Positions 8,395-17,786 of a stretch of 49,603 nt of DNA are shown in pieces; the first letter of the stretch is position 1, and the number at the start of each line of letters is the position of its first letter. The stretch comes from Bacteroidota bacterium (GTDB lineage: Bacteria > Bacteroidota > Ignavibacteria > Kapaibacteriales > NICIL-2). Location: contig JAIBAE010000025.1 of the NCBI GenBank assembly GCA_019695345.1, positions 1-49,603 of the forward strand. Direction: 5' to 3'. Both the position numbers and the translations under genes were made by a program. Under the pieces are notes generated by a model. It was given only the letters and a program-made list of their open reading frames with translations, was not told the DNA's origin and did no database searches.

Positions 8395-8901
8395 ATGAGG
8401 TTGCAACGATTAATAGTAGCCACAGTGTTTGTATGCACTTTGGTTGCCGCAGCATTTGCAACTGCATCGCTTATTGGTAAAAAGGCAATCTCTTTTACTG
8501 TTAAAGACCAATTTGAAAAAGAATGGAAGTGGGAACAGTTTAAAGGTAAAAACGTTTTACTGTTTATCTGCGATAAAGATGGAAGAGCATACGCCGATGC
8601 ATGGGGTAAACCTCTGCGTGCTGCATTTGGCAACCAATGCGAGTACGTTGCCATTGGCGATATGAGCAGCGTTCCGTTTTTTATGAAGGGATTTGTTAGA
8701 GGTAAAATACGCGATGGTATGCCACAACCATTACTATTGGATTGGGATGGCGATATAGTTGAATATTACAACTGCAAAGAAGACGTAATGAATGTTGTGA
8801 TGGTTGATAAAACCAATACCATCCGTTATGTTACCAATGGCACCGGCACGTCCGATGAACTTAAAACAACAATACAAGAAGTACAGAAACTGTTAAAGTA
8901 A
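8395..8901 (+). CDS. Exported thioredoxin-fold protein without redox cysteines
   Basis: A 168-residue protein with a signal peptide (MRLQRLIVATVFVCTLVAAA). The mature part looks like the thioredoxin/peroxiredoxin fold: GKKAISFTVKDQFEKEW at the start, NVLLFICDKDGR for the first central strand, QPLLLDWDGDIVEYY and NVVMVDKTNTIRYV for later strands. The usual CxxC or peroxidatic cysteine is missing, so it is probably not a normal oxidoreductase; it recalls the YtfJ-like exported group. A TTG upstream (8380) overlaps the transaldolase and is rejected in favour of ATG 8395. It follows the transaldolase stop by one base, suggesting translational coupling. Confidence 0.6.
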   Translation: MRLQRLIVATVFVCTLVAAAFATASLIGKKAISFTVKDQFEKEWKWEQFKGKNVLLFICDKDGRAYADAWGKPLRAAFGNQCEYVAIGDMSSVPFFMKGFVRGKIRDGMPQPLLLDWDGDIVEYYNCKEDVMNVVMVDKTNTIRYVTNGTGTSDELKTTIQEVQKLLK

Positions 8902-8902
8902 G

Positions 8903-8930
8903 CAAAGGCAAGGAAGCTACCTTGCCTTTG
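8903..8930 (+). terminator. Stem-loop after the transaldolase pair (possible terminator)
   Basis: CAAAGGCAAGG pairs perfectly with CCTTGCCTTTG around the loop AAGCTA (11-bp stem). There is no T-run after it, so it may be an RNA 3' end stabiliser or Rho-type end rather than a classical intrinsic terminator. Confidence 0.5.
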
Positions 8931-8951
8931 TAGTATAAGGAATATACAGTA

Positions 8952-9644
8952 ATGAGAGATATAATTATATATACCGATGGCTCGTGTTTACACAACCCGG
9001 GGCGCGGTGGTTGGGCAGCAGTTGTTATTGACGGCGAGAACAGATACGAACTAAGCGGCGGCGTTGTGCTTAGCACCAATAACCGTATGGAAATTCGTGC
9101 GGCAATTCAGGCGTTACGCTCGCTTGATATCAGCGATAGTACAAATATGAATATCAAGATTTACAGCGATTCCCAACTGTTGGTAAACAGCATTCAACAA
9201 GGGTGGGCTGTGCGGTGGCGTGCTAATAACTGGAAGCGTAATAAAAAGGACAAAGCAGAAAACCCCGATTTATGGGCAGAGTTACTTCCCGAAATTGAAC
9301 AACGCAATGTTGAGTTTGTATGGATACGCGCACATGTTGGAACAGCCGAGAACGAACGTTGCGATGTACTTGCAAAAGCTGCGGCAGAACAAGCCACAGA
9401 GCACGATACCGTGTACGAACAAACCTATGCACAACAAACAGCAGAACAATCTGCTACACAAACTACCGAACAAACCACACTGTTTGCAGAACCTGCCGCA
9501 GATAACAATGCTTATGTTGTTCGGTATCACAAGGGCACGTCAACCATTCATATACAACATGCTACAAACGGCACACTCCGAATTCCCAAAAACAGAATAA
9601 TGGAAGTGATAAATGCAATTAAAGATTCTATGGCAAGTGCGTAA
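8952..9644 (+). CDS. rnhA: Ribonuclease HI with C-terminal extension
   Basis: Residues 1-148 form a complete RNase HI, which cuts the RNA strand of RNA-DNA hybrids. The four metal-binding acids are D9 (YTDGSC), E47 (NNRMEIRA), D73 (YSDSQ) and D138 (ERCDVLA), with H128 in RAHVGT; the basic handle WRANNWKRNKKDK is present. After a Thr/Gln-rich linker (about 150-185) there is an extra segment of about 45 residues (AYVVRYHKGTSTIHIQ, LRIPKNRIMEVINAI) that I do not recognise and that standard RNase HI lacks. The stop codon is one base ahead of the next ATG, so the secreted-protein gene is probably co-translated. Confidence 0.93.
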   Translation: MRDIIIYTDGSCLHNPGRGGWAAVVIDGENRYELSGGVVLSTNNRMEIRAAIQALRSLDISDSTNMNIKIYSDSQLLVNSIQQGWAVRWRANNWKRNKKDKAENPDLWAELLPEIEQRNVEFVWIRAHVGTAENERCDVLAKAAAEQATEHDTVYEQTYAQQTAEQSATQTTEQTTLFAEPAADNNAYVVRYHKGTSTIHIQHATNGTLRIPKNRIMEVINAIKDSMASA

Positions 9645-9645
9645 T

Positions 9646-10473
9646 ATGAGATTCCTGTGTAGCGTATATGCTGTGTTTGTATGTGTAACAGCAATAAGTA
9701 CTGCACAGCCATTAACCATCTCGTTAAGTATCATGAACCGTCCGGGTAATTCCATTGCCGATTGGATTAGCAACCCCGATGCAGTTATCTTTCGTATTAC
9801 AAACCCGCGAACGGAATCGGCAGATGTGCGTGTGGTTAGCACAATAAAAAAAGAAAACACGGTTGTTGCTCAAACCAAATTTCTCAACATGCCCGTGTTG
9901 TCAATTCCACCCGGAACAGTTTCGCTTAGTGCCGAGAGTTTATTCCCGCCCGAGGCAATAGAGTTTAGTCCGCAAGTGCAACGCACCGCTTTACGTGGAG
10001 GTTTACTTCCACCCGGAACATATAGTGTGTGTATTCAACTCTACGAACCCAACATCCCCGATAGCACCAAAAGTAACCGCGAATGCAAAAACGTTTTTAT
10101 TACCGGATACGATGTGCCCATAATACTCGAGCCATCAAACTACACACGTATCGAGCCCGGTAATCCAATCACCTTCCGTTGGAAAGGTGTTCAGCCGCAT
10201 CCCTCGGTTCCAAAAATTGTACGCTACAAAGTATTTGTGTACGAGGTAAAACGCGGACAAGATCCATTCCACGCCGCCGAAACAGCAAAGCCCATCTACG
10301 AACGTTTCTCGGAAAGTAATACGCCGTTGGTGTTATACTGGCAACCATCTAAAGGAACGCTCAATCCTGAGCTTGATTATGTTTGGACGGTGCAAGCACT
10401 TGATATGGAAGGCAAGCCATACGGTCAGCCCGATGGTCGCGCCGAACCCGCAATCTTTAAGGTGATGAAGTAA
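9646..10473 (+). CDS. Secreted protein of unknown function with Ig-like fold
   Basis: A 275-residue protein with a signal peptide (MRFLCSVYAVFVCVTAISTAQ). Residues 25-150 read as beta strands with VFRITNPRTESADVRV and LPPGTYSVCIQLYEP, typical of an Ig-like domain; residues 160-275 form a second fibronectin-like domain (PITFRWKGVQ, YWQPSKG, LDYVWTVQALD). No sorting domain is visible at the C-terminus. The function is unknown. ATG 9646 is one base after the rnhA stop; an upstream in-frame ATG at 9613 would overlap rnhA and place polar residues before the signal, so it is rejected. Confidence 0.65.
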   Translation: MRFLCSVYAVFVCVTAISTAQPLTISLSIMNRPGNSIADWISNPDAVIFRITNPRTESADVRVVSTIKKENTVVAQTKFLNMPVLSIPPGTVSLSAESLFPPEAIEFSPQVQRTALRGGLLPPGTYSVCIQLYEPNIPDSTKSNRECKNVFITGYDVPIILEPSNYTRIEPGNPITFRWKGVQPHPSVPKIVRYKVFVYEVKRGQDPFHAAETAKPIYERFSESNTPLVLYWQPSKGTLNPELDYVWTVQALDMEGKPYGQPDGRAEPAIFKVMK

Positions 10474-10479
10474 GAGCGT

Positions 10480-10788
10480 TTACTTTACGGTATATCCCAA
10501 ATCTTTCAGGCGTTTGGTAACAGTAGCAATGTGGTTTCCCTGTAACTCTATGGTGTTATCGCCAACACCGCCGCCAGTGCCGCATTGTTTCTTTAACTTC
10601 TGCGCAAGGTCTTCCAGTTCACTTGGCGTTGACTGAAAACCTTTTACCAACGTCACGGTTTTCCCTTTACGTCCTTTTGAATCCAACACAACTTTCAGCA
10701 CAACGGGTTTGCCGTTATAACCGGTTTGTACTTGTTGTTCGTCGGGTTGTTGCATACCCAGGGCAGCGGCTAAATCTGTAAGTTTCAT
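10480..10788 (-). CDS. yciH: SUI1-domain translation factor (YciH family)
   Basis: A 102-residue protein of the eIF1/SUI1 family, known in bacteria as YciH, proposed to check start-codon choice on the 30S subunit. Visible motifs are VVLKVVLDSKGRKGKTVTLV, the glycine loop CGTGGGVGD, and IELQGNH with a C-terminal helix (VTKRLKDLGY). A GTG lies two codons upstream (10794), but ATG 10788 is the natural start. A TATTTTTG promoter octamer lies 28 bases upstream on the same strand. It is convergent with the secreted-protein gene, only six bases apart. Confidence 0.92.
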   Translation of the reverse strand: MKLTDLAAALGMQQPDEQQVQTGYNGKPVVLKVVLDSKGRKGKTVTLVKGFQSTPSELEDLAQKLKKQCGTGGGVGDNTIELQGNHIATVTKRLKDLGYTVK

Positions 10789-10815
10789 ATTCACTCAATC
10801 AATAATCATTCGCCA

Positions 10816-10823
10816 CAAAAATA
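10816..10823 (-). promoter_or_regulatory. Bacteroidota-type -7 promoter element for yciH
   Basis: TATTTTTG on the - strand, 28 bases ahead of the yciH ATG. Same octamer as at 7677, 10956 and 40734. Confidence 0.5.
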
Positions 10824-10848
10824 CAACGGTTCTTAGGTATTATCTGCT

Positions 10849-10912
10849 ATCGCCAGACCGCACCTATCCACACACTTATCAACATTTCCACACTATGCGG
10901 ATAAGAACAAAC
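10849..10912 (+). repeat. Dispersed intergenic repeat family 1, copy 5 (diverged)
   Basis: Left end CTGCTATCGCCAGACCGCAC, right end TGCGGATAAGAAC. Weaker than the other copies, but both ends and the spacing fit. Lies between divergent promoters of yciH and the glycosidase gene. Confidence 0.5.
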
Positions 10913-10955
10913 CCATCCAAACAAACCAATTATCGTTTACATCCAATACTCCTTG

Positions 10956-10963
10956 TATTTTTG
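10956..10963 (+). promoter_or_regulatory. Bacteroidota-type -7 promoter element for the glycosidase gene
   Basis: TATTTTTG lies 26 bases before ATG 10989, a normal distance for a short leader. Confidence 0.5.
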
Positions 10964-10988
10964 ATAGTTACTCCTATTTAACATTGCA

Positions 10989-11723
10989 ATGGCACAACGT
11001 TATCATACAAAGATTATACTGTTACTTGTAACAACTACGCTCATGGTGTTGCTTTCGGGGTATTCCCCTCAAACATCAACCGAGTATGTTGAATACATTG
11101 CCGATATACAACACCAAGCACTTATCATGTATTGGAAAAACGAAAACGGTGATATTCTCCGTACAATCCAAAACCTTAAAGAACACGTGGAACAGCAAAA
11201 TCAACAACTGCTATTTGCAATGAATGGTGGCATGTTTACACAAGAGTATGCTCCGCTTGGTTTATACATACAACAACAAAAAGTGCTTACCTCGCTTAAT
11301 ACAAAAAGCGGCTTTGGTAATTTCTACATCAAACCCAATGGTGTATTTTGGGTTAGCACAAACAACAAAGCGGAAATTACACCAACCGCAAACTTTACGT
11401 TAACCAAGAATATTCGGTATGCAACGCAATCCGGCCCAATGTTACTTATCAATGGTATTATCAATACCGCGTTTACTAATGGCTCTAAAAACGTGAACAT
11501 CCGCAACGGAGTTGGGATTCTGCCTAATAACAAGGTGTTGTTTGTTATGTCTAAACACGAAGTTAATTTTTACGACTTTGCTTTGTATTTTAAGCAACGG
11601 GGCTGTTTACAGGCCCTTTACTTAGATGGCTTTGTTTCCAGAACGTATGCACCGTCTCAAAAATGGATACAGACCGATGGTGATTTTGGTGTAATGATAG
11701 CCGTAACAAAGCCAAAAAAGTAA
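10989..11723 (+). CDS. Phosphodiester glycosidase (NAGPA/DUF2233) family protein
   Basis: A 244-residue exported protein (signal segment about residues 8-25, no lipobox cysteine). It carries the conserved blocks of the NAGPA domain named after the human enzyme that uncovers mannose-6-phosphate: LLFAMNGGMF near residue 75, ATQSGPMLLINGII, NIRNGVGI and the C-terminal ALYLDGFVSRTYAP. Bacterial members are thought to cleave or bind sugar phosphodiesters of the envelope; the substrate here is unknown. It has its own promoter element and stands alone, with a repeat on each side. Confidence 0.85.
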   Translation: MAQRYHTKIILLLVTTTLMVLLSGYSPQTSTEYVEYIADIQHQALIMYWKNENGDILRTIQNLKEHVEQQNQQLLFAMNGGMFTQEYAPLGLYIQQQKVLTSLNTKSGFGNFYIKPNGVFWVSTNNKAEITPTANFTLTKNIRYATQSGPMLLINGIINTAFTNGSKNVNIRNGVGILPNNKVLFVMSKHEVNFYDFALYFKQRGCLQALYLDGFVSRTYAPSQKWIQTDGDFGVMIAVTKPKK

Positions 11724-11813
11724 AACTGCGTTCTCGAACACACTGATGTTTGTGTTTATTATATGTGGCAACCTGTGTTACTACTCATCCGCGGTAAACG
11801 TAATATGTAGCAG

Positions 11814-11879
11814 AAGGAACTCTCCCGCAAAAAGTATGGTTGTAGCGAGCATAGTGGGCCGGTGCGGCTTTTCCCAAAA
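11814..11879 (-). repeat. Dispersed intergenic repeat family 1, copy 6 (reverse)
   Basis: On the - strand it runs from TTTGGGAAAAGCCGCACC to TTTGCGGGAGAGTTCC. The left end is degenerate, but the GCCGCACC core and right end fit. It lies between the glycosidase and metalloprotease genes. Confidence 0.55.
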
Positions 11880-11988
11880 AAATATTCTGCAAATACAACG
11901 CCTTTTAAACATCTCCTTGCAGATGCGCATGGCAGGTTGTATGTTGTACCCACTCTTCCACAGTTTACTTTATGCATAGGGGATTATT

Positions 11989-14900
11989 ATGCGGATTCGT
12001 TTCTACTTTTTTATTCTTTGTTTGTTTACGTACAGCATTATTCCGCTTTGGGCGCAATCCGGCGTGTTGCCGTTGTTCCAAAAAGTTACCGGTGCGCAGA
12101 ATGCTTCGAGACCAGTGCCACAAAACGCAGCGTTTGTTACCATAAATAGTACGTTATTCGATGCCGTTGTACCTTCGCAGTTGAATGAAATCCGTATTCC
12201 AGATTTCCCGCTTACAAAAAAACAGCAGGTAACATTGCGTTGTACAACCATGAATGTTCTCTCGAACGAAGGTATTGTAGTAGAAGGCACGCACAGCGGC
12301 GATGTGTACCGCGAACAGGAAAAATATATTTCGGTAAAAGGAAGTATTGAGGGGATTGAAAACTCGTTTGTGTACCTAACTTTTTTCCGTACGTATAGTA
12401 TGGGATTTATTGAAGTGCCGGAAGCCGGAAGTATACAACGGTACATTATTGCCCCCGATAATATCGAAGCTACTACACCTACAATGATTGTGTATAATCA
12501 ACTTGATGTACCATCGCCACCACGTCCGGAATGTCATGCCGAAGACCTTCCCGATTACCAACGTCGTGCCGATGCGGTGTTTGCGTCGCTACGTGATAAT
12601 AAATCATTAACGAACAACTCATCGCTCCAGAATGCACAAACATTGGTTGCTCAAATTGCTATTGATTGTGATACCAAGTACTTTACTGCGCACGGCAGTA
12701 ACTTTACGCGTGCAGCAAATTATGCACTTGTATTAATGGGTGCCGTAAGTGCTATTTACCAGCGTGATATGAATATCATGATTCAGGTTCCGTACTTGCG
12801 GATATGGACATCCAACTGCCCCTACTCCGGTGATAATGGTGCAATGTTAGGACAAGTACGTACGTATTGGAATACCAATATGAAAAGTGTTAAACGGTCG
12901 TTAGTGTATTTGTTTACTTCGTATGCAGGTGGCTTGGCGTGGGTTGGTGTATTGTGCGGAGACTACGGATATTCTGTTGGTGGTCCGGGTAATTCGGTGA
13001 ACTATCCTGCAAATGCATATGTTTGGGATTCGGATGTTGTAAGCCATGAGATTGGACATAATTTTGGTTCGCCACATACACATAATTGCGGTTGGGCACC
13101 TCCGGTGGATTCATGCGTTACCAGCGAGGGCGGTTGTTACGCAACACCACTCCCGCGTAAAGGAACCATTATGAGTTATTGCCACCTTACAAACTTTGGT
13201 ACTGAGTTACGGTTTCACCCAAGGGTAGCAACGTTAATACGTTCATCGGCTCAGCGCCAATTAAACAACTGTATTCATAACCTTACCCCAACGTATTCAA
13301 TTGATGTAGCTGTTGTAAGCATTACAATTCCGGCTAATGGAGCAAAGGTTGTTAAAGGTACTACATTTACGCCACAGTCCATTATCCGAAACGTTGGTAC
13401 GCAAAACCAAAGTAATATTCAGGTAACCTATACCATTACTCTACTTGGTAATACAACACCTGTGTATACATCAACAAAAACAATTGGAAGTTTAACTAAC
13501 GGGTTTTCTGTTGTTCAGTCGTTCGATGCTACTTCGTTAAATACAAATAACACGTATCAGGCAACAGTAAGCATTACTATGAATAACGATGGTAATCTCC
13601 AGAACAACGCTCTTTCCCGTCCGTTTGTTGTAGAGAATCCTTCGGCAACAGCGGTGCAGGTTACGTATCCTAACGGTGGCGAAGACCTTTTAGTAGATAG
13701 CACTGTTACCATTACATGGACGCATAGTAATATTGACCAAGCATTAGTTGAATTAACAACCGACGATGGCTTATCTTGGCAAACAATAAAAACATTTCAA
13801 CCGGCCAAGGACTTAAAGCTGCAATGGAAAGTTCCTGCACTTACTACAACGTCGGCACGGATACGAATAACCGATATGGCCAACTCAATGGTGTACGATG
13901 TAAGTAACAATGTGTTCACTATACGCCTTGATAACGATGCACAAGCTTTAGAATTTGTGTATCCGCAAATGGACTCAACGGTAACAGCACCATTTTCACC
14001 TAAGGTAATGGTTAGGAACAACGGATTGAATGAATTGAAAGATGTTAACGTTACTCTGCGCTTACAATACAGAAATAGCGGGTTAGATGTCTATAACCGA
14101 ACTGTTGCCGTACCGGTGTTTCCGGCAGGGAGTACAATCACCATTCCATTTCCTTCTGTTGCGGTATTACCGCCGGGACAGCACCTAATGCTTGCCAAGA
14201 TTACAGCCGCAAAAGATAGAAACCCCGCCAACGATTCCATAGGAAGAATGTTTACACACAAAGGTGGTATTGCGCCACCATTAGGTCTTCGCGGGGAAGC
14301 AGTAAACAAAGCTACATTGTTATGGTGGTCTGCATCGCTTACAAAAGATATAACTCGATATACATTGATGCGGGGAACACATCCCGACACCATGCGTACT
14401 ATTGCCACCTTGCCAACTACTATTCTTTCGTATGTAGATGAGAGCGTACAAAACTCAATACCGTATTACTATACAATTATTGCAGAACGAAACTCCGAGC
14501 GTTCTGTGTACTCTAACATTATACAGCTAACACCAAACAAACGGTTATTATACGATTCGCTAACTGCTGTACGTGCATTAGTCCCCGAGCATGGCGTAAC
14601 CTCAGTTCCTAACCCAGTGCAGTTTACATGGACTTCCATTAACGGTGGTATGTGTTATCAGGTTCAGATATCGCAAGGTACTGATACAAATACTGTAGTA
14701 GGGAATTATATACTTACCACCAACGAACCAATTGTGTTACCATTAACATTTAAGCAAACATATACATGGCGTGTGCGTGCATGTAACTACAACAACACAA
14801 CACCGTGGAGCAAACCCAACACATTTACTATTGGAAGCAACTGTGCAGGTAACTTATTAAACTTTACAACCTCGGCCGATAATCTTTCTGCGCCTACATT

Positions 14901-16956
14901 TGAATGGAAAGCAGGCGGACCAACAACCGTAGAGTTTTGGAATTATGTTGCTTCAAGTGATGCAAGTGCATCGCAGTTTGCATTTAGGGTTGGTGTTGAT
15001 AATGCGGCTAACCGCTTTTCGGTAACTGCACCATTTACCGATGGGCAGTTATATTGGGACTATGGTAATATCAATACAAACGGACGCCTTAAAACTGATT
15101 ACTCTCCGTACCTTGATAAATGGACGCACGTTGCCGTTGTTTCCGATGGCAAAACCTTTAAAGCAATTTACCTTGATGGTAAACTCATTGAGTCTGCGCA
15201 AATTGCCGACGAAGCAAAAACTCTAACCGGACTTCGTATTAGTGTTTCGCATCGTGGTAAAATAGATGAGTTCCGTGTTTGGAATAAAGTTCGTACGGCC
15301 GATGAAATTGCATCAACATTAAACAAACGTCTTACCACTCCGGTTAACGGTCTTGTTTCATATTACCGTTTCGACGAAAATGTAAAAGATACAATCCTTG
15401 CCGACCAAGGAGCGCAGCAAGCACCGGGTTATCTCAACAGTTCCAGAGTGCATCAGGCATCCGATGCACCAATCAATTGCACAAATAATACTACACTAAC
15501 TGCGCCAATACTTAACACACCTCCTAATCAAGCTATTTCGCCATTTCCTGTTCAGGCAGTTACATGGAACACTGTAACAAATGCACAAGCATATCAGGTA
15601 CAAGTTTCCCGCACCCCTGATTTCACAACAGTAGATTCGTGGATTCCCAACGTTGCCACGGTAGCAACACCCGTGTTAGGATTACTCCCTAAAACAACAT
15701 ATTACTGGCGTGCCCGTGCAATAAATGCACTGGCGGTAAGCCAATGGTCAACAGTCTGGACGTTTACCACCGACACCGTTTGCGGAAGAACCTCCGTACC
15801 GGAATTTAACGGTACGAACAAAGCACAAGTACCTGATTTTAAACTTACCTCGGGCGAGGTAACAATTGAGTGGTGGCATTACGTTGACTCCGCATCTGTA
15901 CGGAACAGTTCGGCATTTGCAGTTGGCACCGCCGATGACGGCAATAATCGCTGTCAGGCACATGTGCCCTGGAGCGATAGAAAAATCTATTGGGACTTTG
16001 GCTCAACAAGTGGTGGCCGAATATCAACCGACTACACACCATACATTGGTAAGTGGACGCATGTTGCCGTAGTAAGCGATGGTAAAAACTTCAAAGGTAT
16101 TTATCTGAACGGGCAGTTAGTGGAATCCGGCACCATTGCCGAATCGCCCCGTAACCTTCAGCAACTTACCATTGGCCAGCAAATAACAAATAACGGATTC
16201 AAGGGACGCATAACCGAATTCCGCTTTTGGAATCGTGTTCGTACAAACGATGAAATTCTTCGTTTCATGAACACACGCATAACCAAACATCCAAACCTTC
16301 TTGGATATTGGCAAATGAACGAAGGCGCAGGCAACATCATGATTGATGCAACCATTGGCGATACCTCCGCGCACAAAGCAACATTCACAACAACACCATC
16401 GTGGATTAACACAAACATTTCCGTAGCACCTGTAGCACCGCAAATTACCGGACGCGATACAGTACTCTTTGGCAACACTACAACATACTCCGTTCCATTT
16501 AATGGTGGCACAATAGCGTGGACGGTTGGTGCAGGAGCATCGATAGTAAGTGGTGCAGGCACAGGTACGATAACACTGCAATGGGGAAGCAACGATACCA
16601 TAAGCACAATCACCGCATCAATTATAACAACCGATGGCTGTGTAACAACAGTAACTAAACGTGTGGTTATTCTTAACCCGCTTAGTGCCCCAACCGATGC
16701 AACGCAGGCAAACGCAATTGTTGTTATACCTAACCCTGCAACTAACAACGCAACGCTGTTGTTTAACGGCTTTGGCGAAACTACGGTAGAGGTGCGTACT
16801 CTTCTTGGTGAGCTTGTGTATAGTACTTCTTTGCTAGCGCAGGATAGCGATAACCGCGTACTACTTCCGCTTGGCGGATTTGCATCAGGCATGTACCTTG
16901 TGCAACTACGCACCGGTGCTGCTACGCGCAGCACAATGATGCAGGTTATCCGGTAA
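11989..16956 (+). CDS. Large secreted zinc metalloprotease (M12-type) with LamG and FN3 domains and T9SS signal
   Basis: A 1655-residue secreted protein. A signal peptide (about 1-22) is followed by a propeptide-like region and a reprolysin-type protease domain (about 210-430). This domain has the zinc site HEIGHNFGSPH (H353, H357, H363; catalytic E354) and a Met-turn in TIMSYCHL (M395). Then come CARDB/Ig-like repeats (440-760), FN3 domains, two LamG-type lectin domains (about 950-1130 and 1265-1450) each preceded by FN3, an Ig-like segment and a C-terminal T9SS sorting domain starting at VVIPNPATNNA (about 1578). It should cross the outer membrane by type IX secretion and digest external protein, with LamG domains as likely carbohydrate or protein binders. 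Confidence 0.93.
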   Translation: MRIRFYFFILCLFTYSIIPLWAQSGVLPLFQKVTGAQNASRPVPQNAAFVTINSTLFDAVVPSQLNEIRIPDFPLTKKQQVTLRCTTMNVLSNEGIVVEGTHSGDVYREQEKYISVKGSIEGIENSFVYLTFFRTYSMGFIEVPEAGSIQRYIIAPDNIEATTPTMIVYNQLDVPSPPRPECHAEDLPDYQRRADAVFASLRDNKSLTNNSSLQNAQTLVAQIAIDCDTKYFTAHGSNFTRAANYALVLMGAVSAIYQRDMNIMIQVPYLRIWTSNCPYSGDNGAMLGQVRTYWNTNMKSVKRSLVYLFTSYAGGLAWVGVLCGDYGYSVGGPGNSVNYPANAYVWDSDVVSHEIGHNFGSPHTHNCGWAPPVDSCVTSEGGCYATPLPRKGTIMSYCHLTNFGTELRFHPRVATLIRSSAQRQLNNCIHNLTPTYSIDVAVVSITIPANGAKVVKGTTFTPQSIIRNVGTQNQSNIQVTYTITLLGNTTPVYTSTKTIGSLTNGFSVVQSFDATSLNTNNTYQATVSITMNNDGNLQNNALSRPFVVENPSATAVQVTYPNGGEDLLVDSTVTITWTHSNIDQALVELTTDDGLSWQTIKTFQPAKDLKLQWKVPALTTTSARIRITDMANSMVYDVSNNVFTIRLDNDAQALEFVYPQMDSTVTAPFSPKVMVRNNGLNELKDVNVTLRLQYRNSGLDVYNRTVAVPVFPAGSTITIPFPSVAVLPPGQHLMLAKITAAKDRNPANDSIGRMFTHKGGIAPPLGLRGEAVNKATLLWWSASLTKDITRYTLMRGTHPDTMRTIATLPTTILSYVDESVQNSIPYYYTIIAERNSERSVYSNIIQLTPNKRLLYDSLTAVRALVPEHGVTSVPNPVQFTWTSINGGMCYQVQISQGTDTNTVVGNYILTTNEPIVLPLTFKQTYTWRVRACNYNNTTPWSKPNTFTIGSNCAGNLLNFTTSADNLSAPTFEWKAGGPTTVEFWNYVASSDASASQFAFRVGVDNAANRFSVTAPFTDGQLYWDYGNINTNGRLKTDYSPYLDKWTHVAVVSDGKTFKAIYLDGKLIESAQIADEAKTLTGLRISVSHRGKIDEFRVWNKVRTADEIASTLNKRLTTPVNGLVSYYRFDENVKDTILADQGAQQAPGYLNSSRVHQASDAPINCTNNTTLTAPILNTPPNQAISPFPVQAVTWNTVTNAQAYQVQVSRTPDFTTVDSWIPNVATVATPVLGLLPKTTYYWRARAINALAVSQWSTVWTFTTDTVCGRTSVPEFNGTNKAQVPDFKLTSGEVTIEWWHYVDSASVRNSSAFAVGTADDGNNRCQAHVPWSDRKIYWDFGSTSGGRISTDYTPYIGKWTHVAVVSDGKNFKGIYLNGQLVESGTIAESPRNLQQLTIGQQITNNGFKGRITEFRFWNRVRTNDEILRFMNTRITKHPNLLGYWQMNEGAGNIMIDATIGDTSAHKATFTTTPSWINTNISVAPVAPQITGRDTVLFGNTTTYSVPFNGGTIAWTVGAGASIVSGAGTGTITLQWGSNDTISTITASIITTDGCVTTVTKRVVILNPLSAPTDATQANAIVVIPNPATNNATLLFNGFGETTVEVRTLLGELVYSTSLLAQDSDNRVLLPLGGFASGMYLVQLRTGAATRSTMMQVIR

Positions 16957-16973
16957 TTGTGTTGTAGTATTTA

Positions 16974-17450
16974 CTACATCAGTGATGTTTGTCGAATCAC
17001 CTTTTTAATAATCACAATTTGCCCTAAGTGGTAGTGTGTGTGCTCTATAATGCCATGCAGGTTGCGGAAGTAATTACCATATTTTGGGTCGGCAAGATAT
17101 TCGTTTAAAATACTATCGGGTAGTTGTTCAATGTGGTGGGCAAAGCTTTCGGCTTCGTTCCATACCATTTGTAAAAACTGCTCCCACTCTTCCTGCGATG
17201 TTATAGGTGGGTGATTGAAACTAAGTTTATCGTTACCATCAAGCACACCGCCTTGTAACACGGGTAAGGTAACATGTATAAAGTAATGTATGTGATACAC
17301 CAGTGTTGCAATCGTATTGCAGGAATACACGTGTGTTGTTGCATCCTTCCATGATACATCAGCAAGTACGTCTTTTAAATTGGAGTACGTCCAGTTACCG
17401 CCAACATGAACTTCGCGAATATGTTTTGCTATTTGTTGTGTTATCGTCAT
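16974..17450 (-). CDS. DinB-fold (DUF1572-like) protein
   Basis: A 158-residue four-helix protein of the DinB/YfiT superfamily. The metal-binding histidines typical of the fold are visible: LVYHIHYFIH (H53/H55) in the second helix and HGIIEHTHYHLGQI (H137, H141) in the last helix. Relatives include metal-dependent thiol transferases and damage-induced proteins of unknown activity; nothing here indicates the reaction. It is convergent with the metalloprotease gene, with 17 bases between stops. A second, unrelated-looking DinB protein lies at 31104-31601. Confidence 0.8.
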   Translation of the reverse strand: MTITQQIAKHIREVHVGGNWTYSNLKDVLADVSWKDATTHVYSCNTIATLVYHIHYFIHVTLPVLQGGVLDGNDKLSFNHPPITSQEEWEQFLQMVWNEAESFAHHIEQLPDSILNEYLADPKYGNYFRNLHGIIEHTHYHLGQIVIIKKVIRQTSLM

Positions 17451-17585
17451 CTTGTAAATCTATTCTATACAACATACGCCAATTTACAACCAGCAGTTAT
17501 TATACTAAAATGATTTAAGAATACACAATTTCAAAGGTGCTATTACCTTGTTGAAATTCAGAGAACTGCTCTTTTTTGCTTGTTA

Positions 17586-17605
17586 AGACGCGAGGCATCG
17601 CGTCT
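17586..17605. repeat. Short REP-like hairpin
   Basis: AGACGCGA, loop GGCA, then TCGCGTCT: a perfect 8-bp stem. The same palindrome type (GAGACGCGA...TCGCGTCTC) recurs between genes in many unrelated environmental bacteria, as far as I recall. Single copy in this window. Confidence 0.6.
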
Positions 17606-17710
17606 CTACAAAAGAAAGGAAAATCGAAATTGTTCACTTCTAAATCATATTAGTATTATAGACTACATCGTTACCATACTATTCACGATGTTGGATAATT
17701 ACGGAGTGTG

Positions 17711-17777
17711 ATGATACTCTGCGGCAGTACAATGGTTGTAGATGCATGAGGTGCGGTGCCGTCCGGCGTTAGCAGAA
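17711..17777 (-). repeat. Dispersed intergenic repeat family 1, copy 7 (reverse)
   Basis: On the - strand it starts TTCTGCTAACGCCGGACGGC followed by ACC and ends near TACTGCCGCAGAGTATC. It lies just after the TolC-like gene stop codon. Confidence 0.7.
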
Positions 17778-17786
17778 TAATACCCA

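Larger units (their letters stand above)
17451..17786. other. Intergenic region holding two repeat elements
   Basis: No gene is visible. The region contains a short GC-rich hairpin (17586-17605) and a reverse family 1 repeat (17711-17777). It lies between the TolC-like gene and the DinB gene, both on the - strand. Confidence 0.6.

Noticed and set aside
16158-16934. Long - strand open frame opposite the metalloprotease
   Set aside because: It lies wholly within a well-supported gene, has no recognisable domain and shows low-complexity antisense composition.
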